A DNA stretch of 64,000 bases from a bacterium (lineage in GTDB: Bacteria; Oederibacteriota; CAKKQC01): the NCBI GenBank assembly GCA_919901855.1, contig CAKKQC010000038.1, positions 105,298 to 169,297 of the forward strand. The letters run 5' to 3'. Each line of letters starts with the position of its first letter. Position 1 is the first letter of the stretch. Made by a program: the position numbers and the translations under genes. This document shows positions 63,188 through 64,000 of the stretch, in pieces. Below the pieces are notes generated by a model. The model did not search any database. It worked only from the letters and a program-made list of their open reading frames with translations, and had not been told where the DNA came from.

Positions 63188-63955
63188 GTGAGGCTGCCCC
63201 ACGCCCGGTCGCGCGCGTACGGATGGCTCCCGGACCTCCCGGACGCCCGGGACTGGGTCTTCGCCGCCCGGGCGCCCCGGCGGATGCCGGCCAGGACGGA
63301 CCTGCGCGCCGGGTGCTCGGCCGTCGAGGACCAGGGGGACCTGGGCTCGTGCACGGCGCAGGCGCTTGCCGGGGCGCTCGAGTTCCTCGAGCGGACCCAC
63401 CGCCGGGCCTTCGAGGAACGCTCCCGGCTGTTCATCTACTACAACGAGCGGGTCGTTCTCCACACCGTCCGCGAGGATTCGGGCGCCATGCTCCGGGACG
63501 GGATCAAGACGCTGGCGGCGCAGGGCGCCTGTGGCGAGAAGCTCTGGCCGTACGCGCCCGCGAAGTTCGCTTCCAGGCCCCCGGCGGCATGCTACCGCGA
63601 CGGCTCGCGCCACCAGATCACGGAGTACCGCCGCATCGCGGACGTGGACGGGATGCGGACGTGCCTCGCGGGAGGATTCCCGTTCGTATTCGGCTTCATG
63701 GTGTACGAGAGCTTCGAGACGCGCGCCGTCGCCCGCACCGGGGTCGTGGCCCTCCCGGGCCGGCGCGAGAAGGCGCTCGGGGGCCACGCGGTGATGGCGG
63801 TCGGCTACGACGATGCCGCGAAGCGGTTCCTCGTCCGCAACTCGTGGGGGACGAAGTGGGGGATGCGCGGCTACTTCACCATGCCGTACGCCTACCTGGC
63901 CTCCCGGGACCTCTCTGATGATTTCTGGGTGATCCGCGCGGGCGAGGGCCTCTAG
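63188..63955 (+). CDS. papain-like cysteine peptidase (C1 family)
   Basis: A 255-residue protein with the C1 triad in order: Cys in DQGDLGSCTAQALAGALEF (with the Gln oxyanion residue before it), His in GGHAVMAVGYDD, and Asn in VRNSWGTKWGMRGYFTMPY. The N-terminal WLPDLPDARDWVF resembles the opening of other bacterial papain-like proteins. There is no signal peptide and no pro-domain, so a cytoplasmic role or a non-classical export route must be considered. GTG 63188 fits the TATAAT 7 nt upstream; ATG 63179 overlaps that element. Confidence 0.9.
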   Translation: MRLPHARSRAYGWLPDLPDARDWVFAARAPRRMPARTDLRAGCSAVEDQGDLGSCTAQALAGALEFLERTHRRAFEERSRLFIYYNERVVLHTVREDSGAMLRDGIKTLAAQGACGEKLWPYAPAKFASRPPAACYRDGSRHQITEYRRIADVDGMRTCLAGGFPFVFGFMVYESFETRAVARTGVVALPGRREKALGGHAVMAVGYDDAAKRFLVRNSWGTKWGMRGYFTMPYAYLASRDLSDDFWVIRAGEGL

Positions 63956-63976
63956 CAGGTCGCTGAAAAAACGGTC

Positions 63977-64000
63977 ATGACGACGAGAAAACTGATCGTG
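63977..64000 (+). CDS. possible start of a further gene, cut by the window end
   Basis: ATG 63977 opens a frame (MTTRKLIV) that stays open to base 64000. It lies 22 nt after the peptidase stop. Eight codons are too few to judge, and no clear -10 or ribosome site is present. Confidence 0.25.

Overview
The window is a GC-rich (roughly 70% by eye), gene-dense chromosomal segment from a bacterium with an outer membrane. The evidence is PorV/UPF0164-like beta-barrels, CsgG-type domains, a DUF3332 lipoprotein and hopanoid (squalene) genes. The mix of giant repeat proteins with a FlgD-like C-terminus, PorV-like partners, Gfo/Idh and TIM-barrel sugar enzymes, ThuA/DUF6807 proteins and glycoside hydrolases suits an uncultured lineage related to Elusimicrobiota, Armatimonadota, Planctomycetota or the FCB group. 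The sequence does not settle which. No phage, IS element, transposase, CRISPR array or rRNA was seen.

Layout. (1) 1-29,900 is dominated by three copies of one cassette: a very large secreted repeat protein, then, overlapping by one base, an outer-membrane barrel fused to a CsgG-like domain. Copy 1 is cut by the window edge and only the barrel/CsgG end is left. Copy 2 is a 1,965-residue protein with 30 kelch blades plus its barrel. Copy 3 is a 5,438-residue protein with about 40 CARDB-like domains plus its barrel. Between copies 2 and 3 lie a Uma2 protein, a secreted protein of unknown function, queD, a Gfo/Idh oxidoreductase and a flavin reductase. (2) 29,900-40,500 holds cysS-rlmB, a 2,430-residue protein with a HicB-like N-terminus and many Fn3/Ig-like repeats but no signal peptide, and hpnC. 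(3) 40,480-40,800 is an odd tRNA(CAU) locus with decayed 5'-half copies and a 24-nt inverted repeat enclosing the tRNA. (4) 40,800-50,800 has a membrane protein, DUF6807 and TIM-barrel genes, ilvB, an hpnD-hpnE-hemL operon, tandem cNMP-binding proteins and tRNA-Leu. (5) 50,800-64,000 is a carbohydrate-oriented region: GH29, DUF3332, pyruvate kinase, an agarase-like GH-A protein, a TIM barrel, ThuA, a UreH-like metal transporter, GH2, a type B carboxylesterase and a papain-like protease.

Two themes run across the window. First, most first genes of transcription units have a TANNNT -10 hexamer only 6-9 nt upstream of the start codon, so their mRNAs should be leaderless. I used this to choose several starts. 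Second, six long, AT-rich, near-perfect palindromes with GGGGAC/GGGGCC ends sit directly 3' of genes. In two cases the palindrome supplies the last codons and the stop codon of the gene.

The best candidate for an undescribed system is the repeated cassette of giant secreted protein plus PorV-CsgG fusion. The two complete giants share a C-terminal domain despite unrelated repeats, which suggests a dedicated surface display or export partnership.
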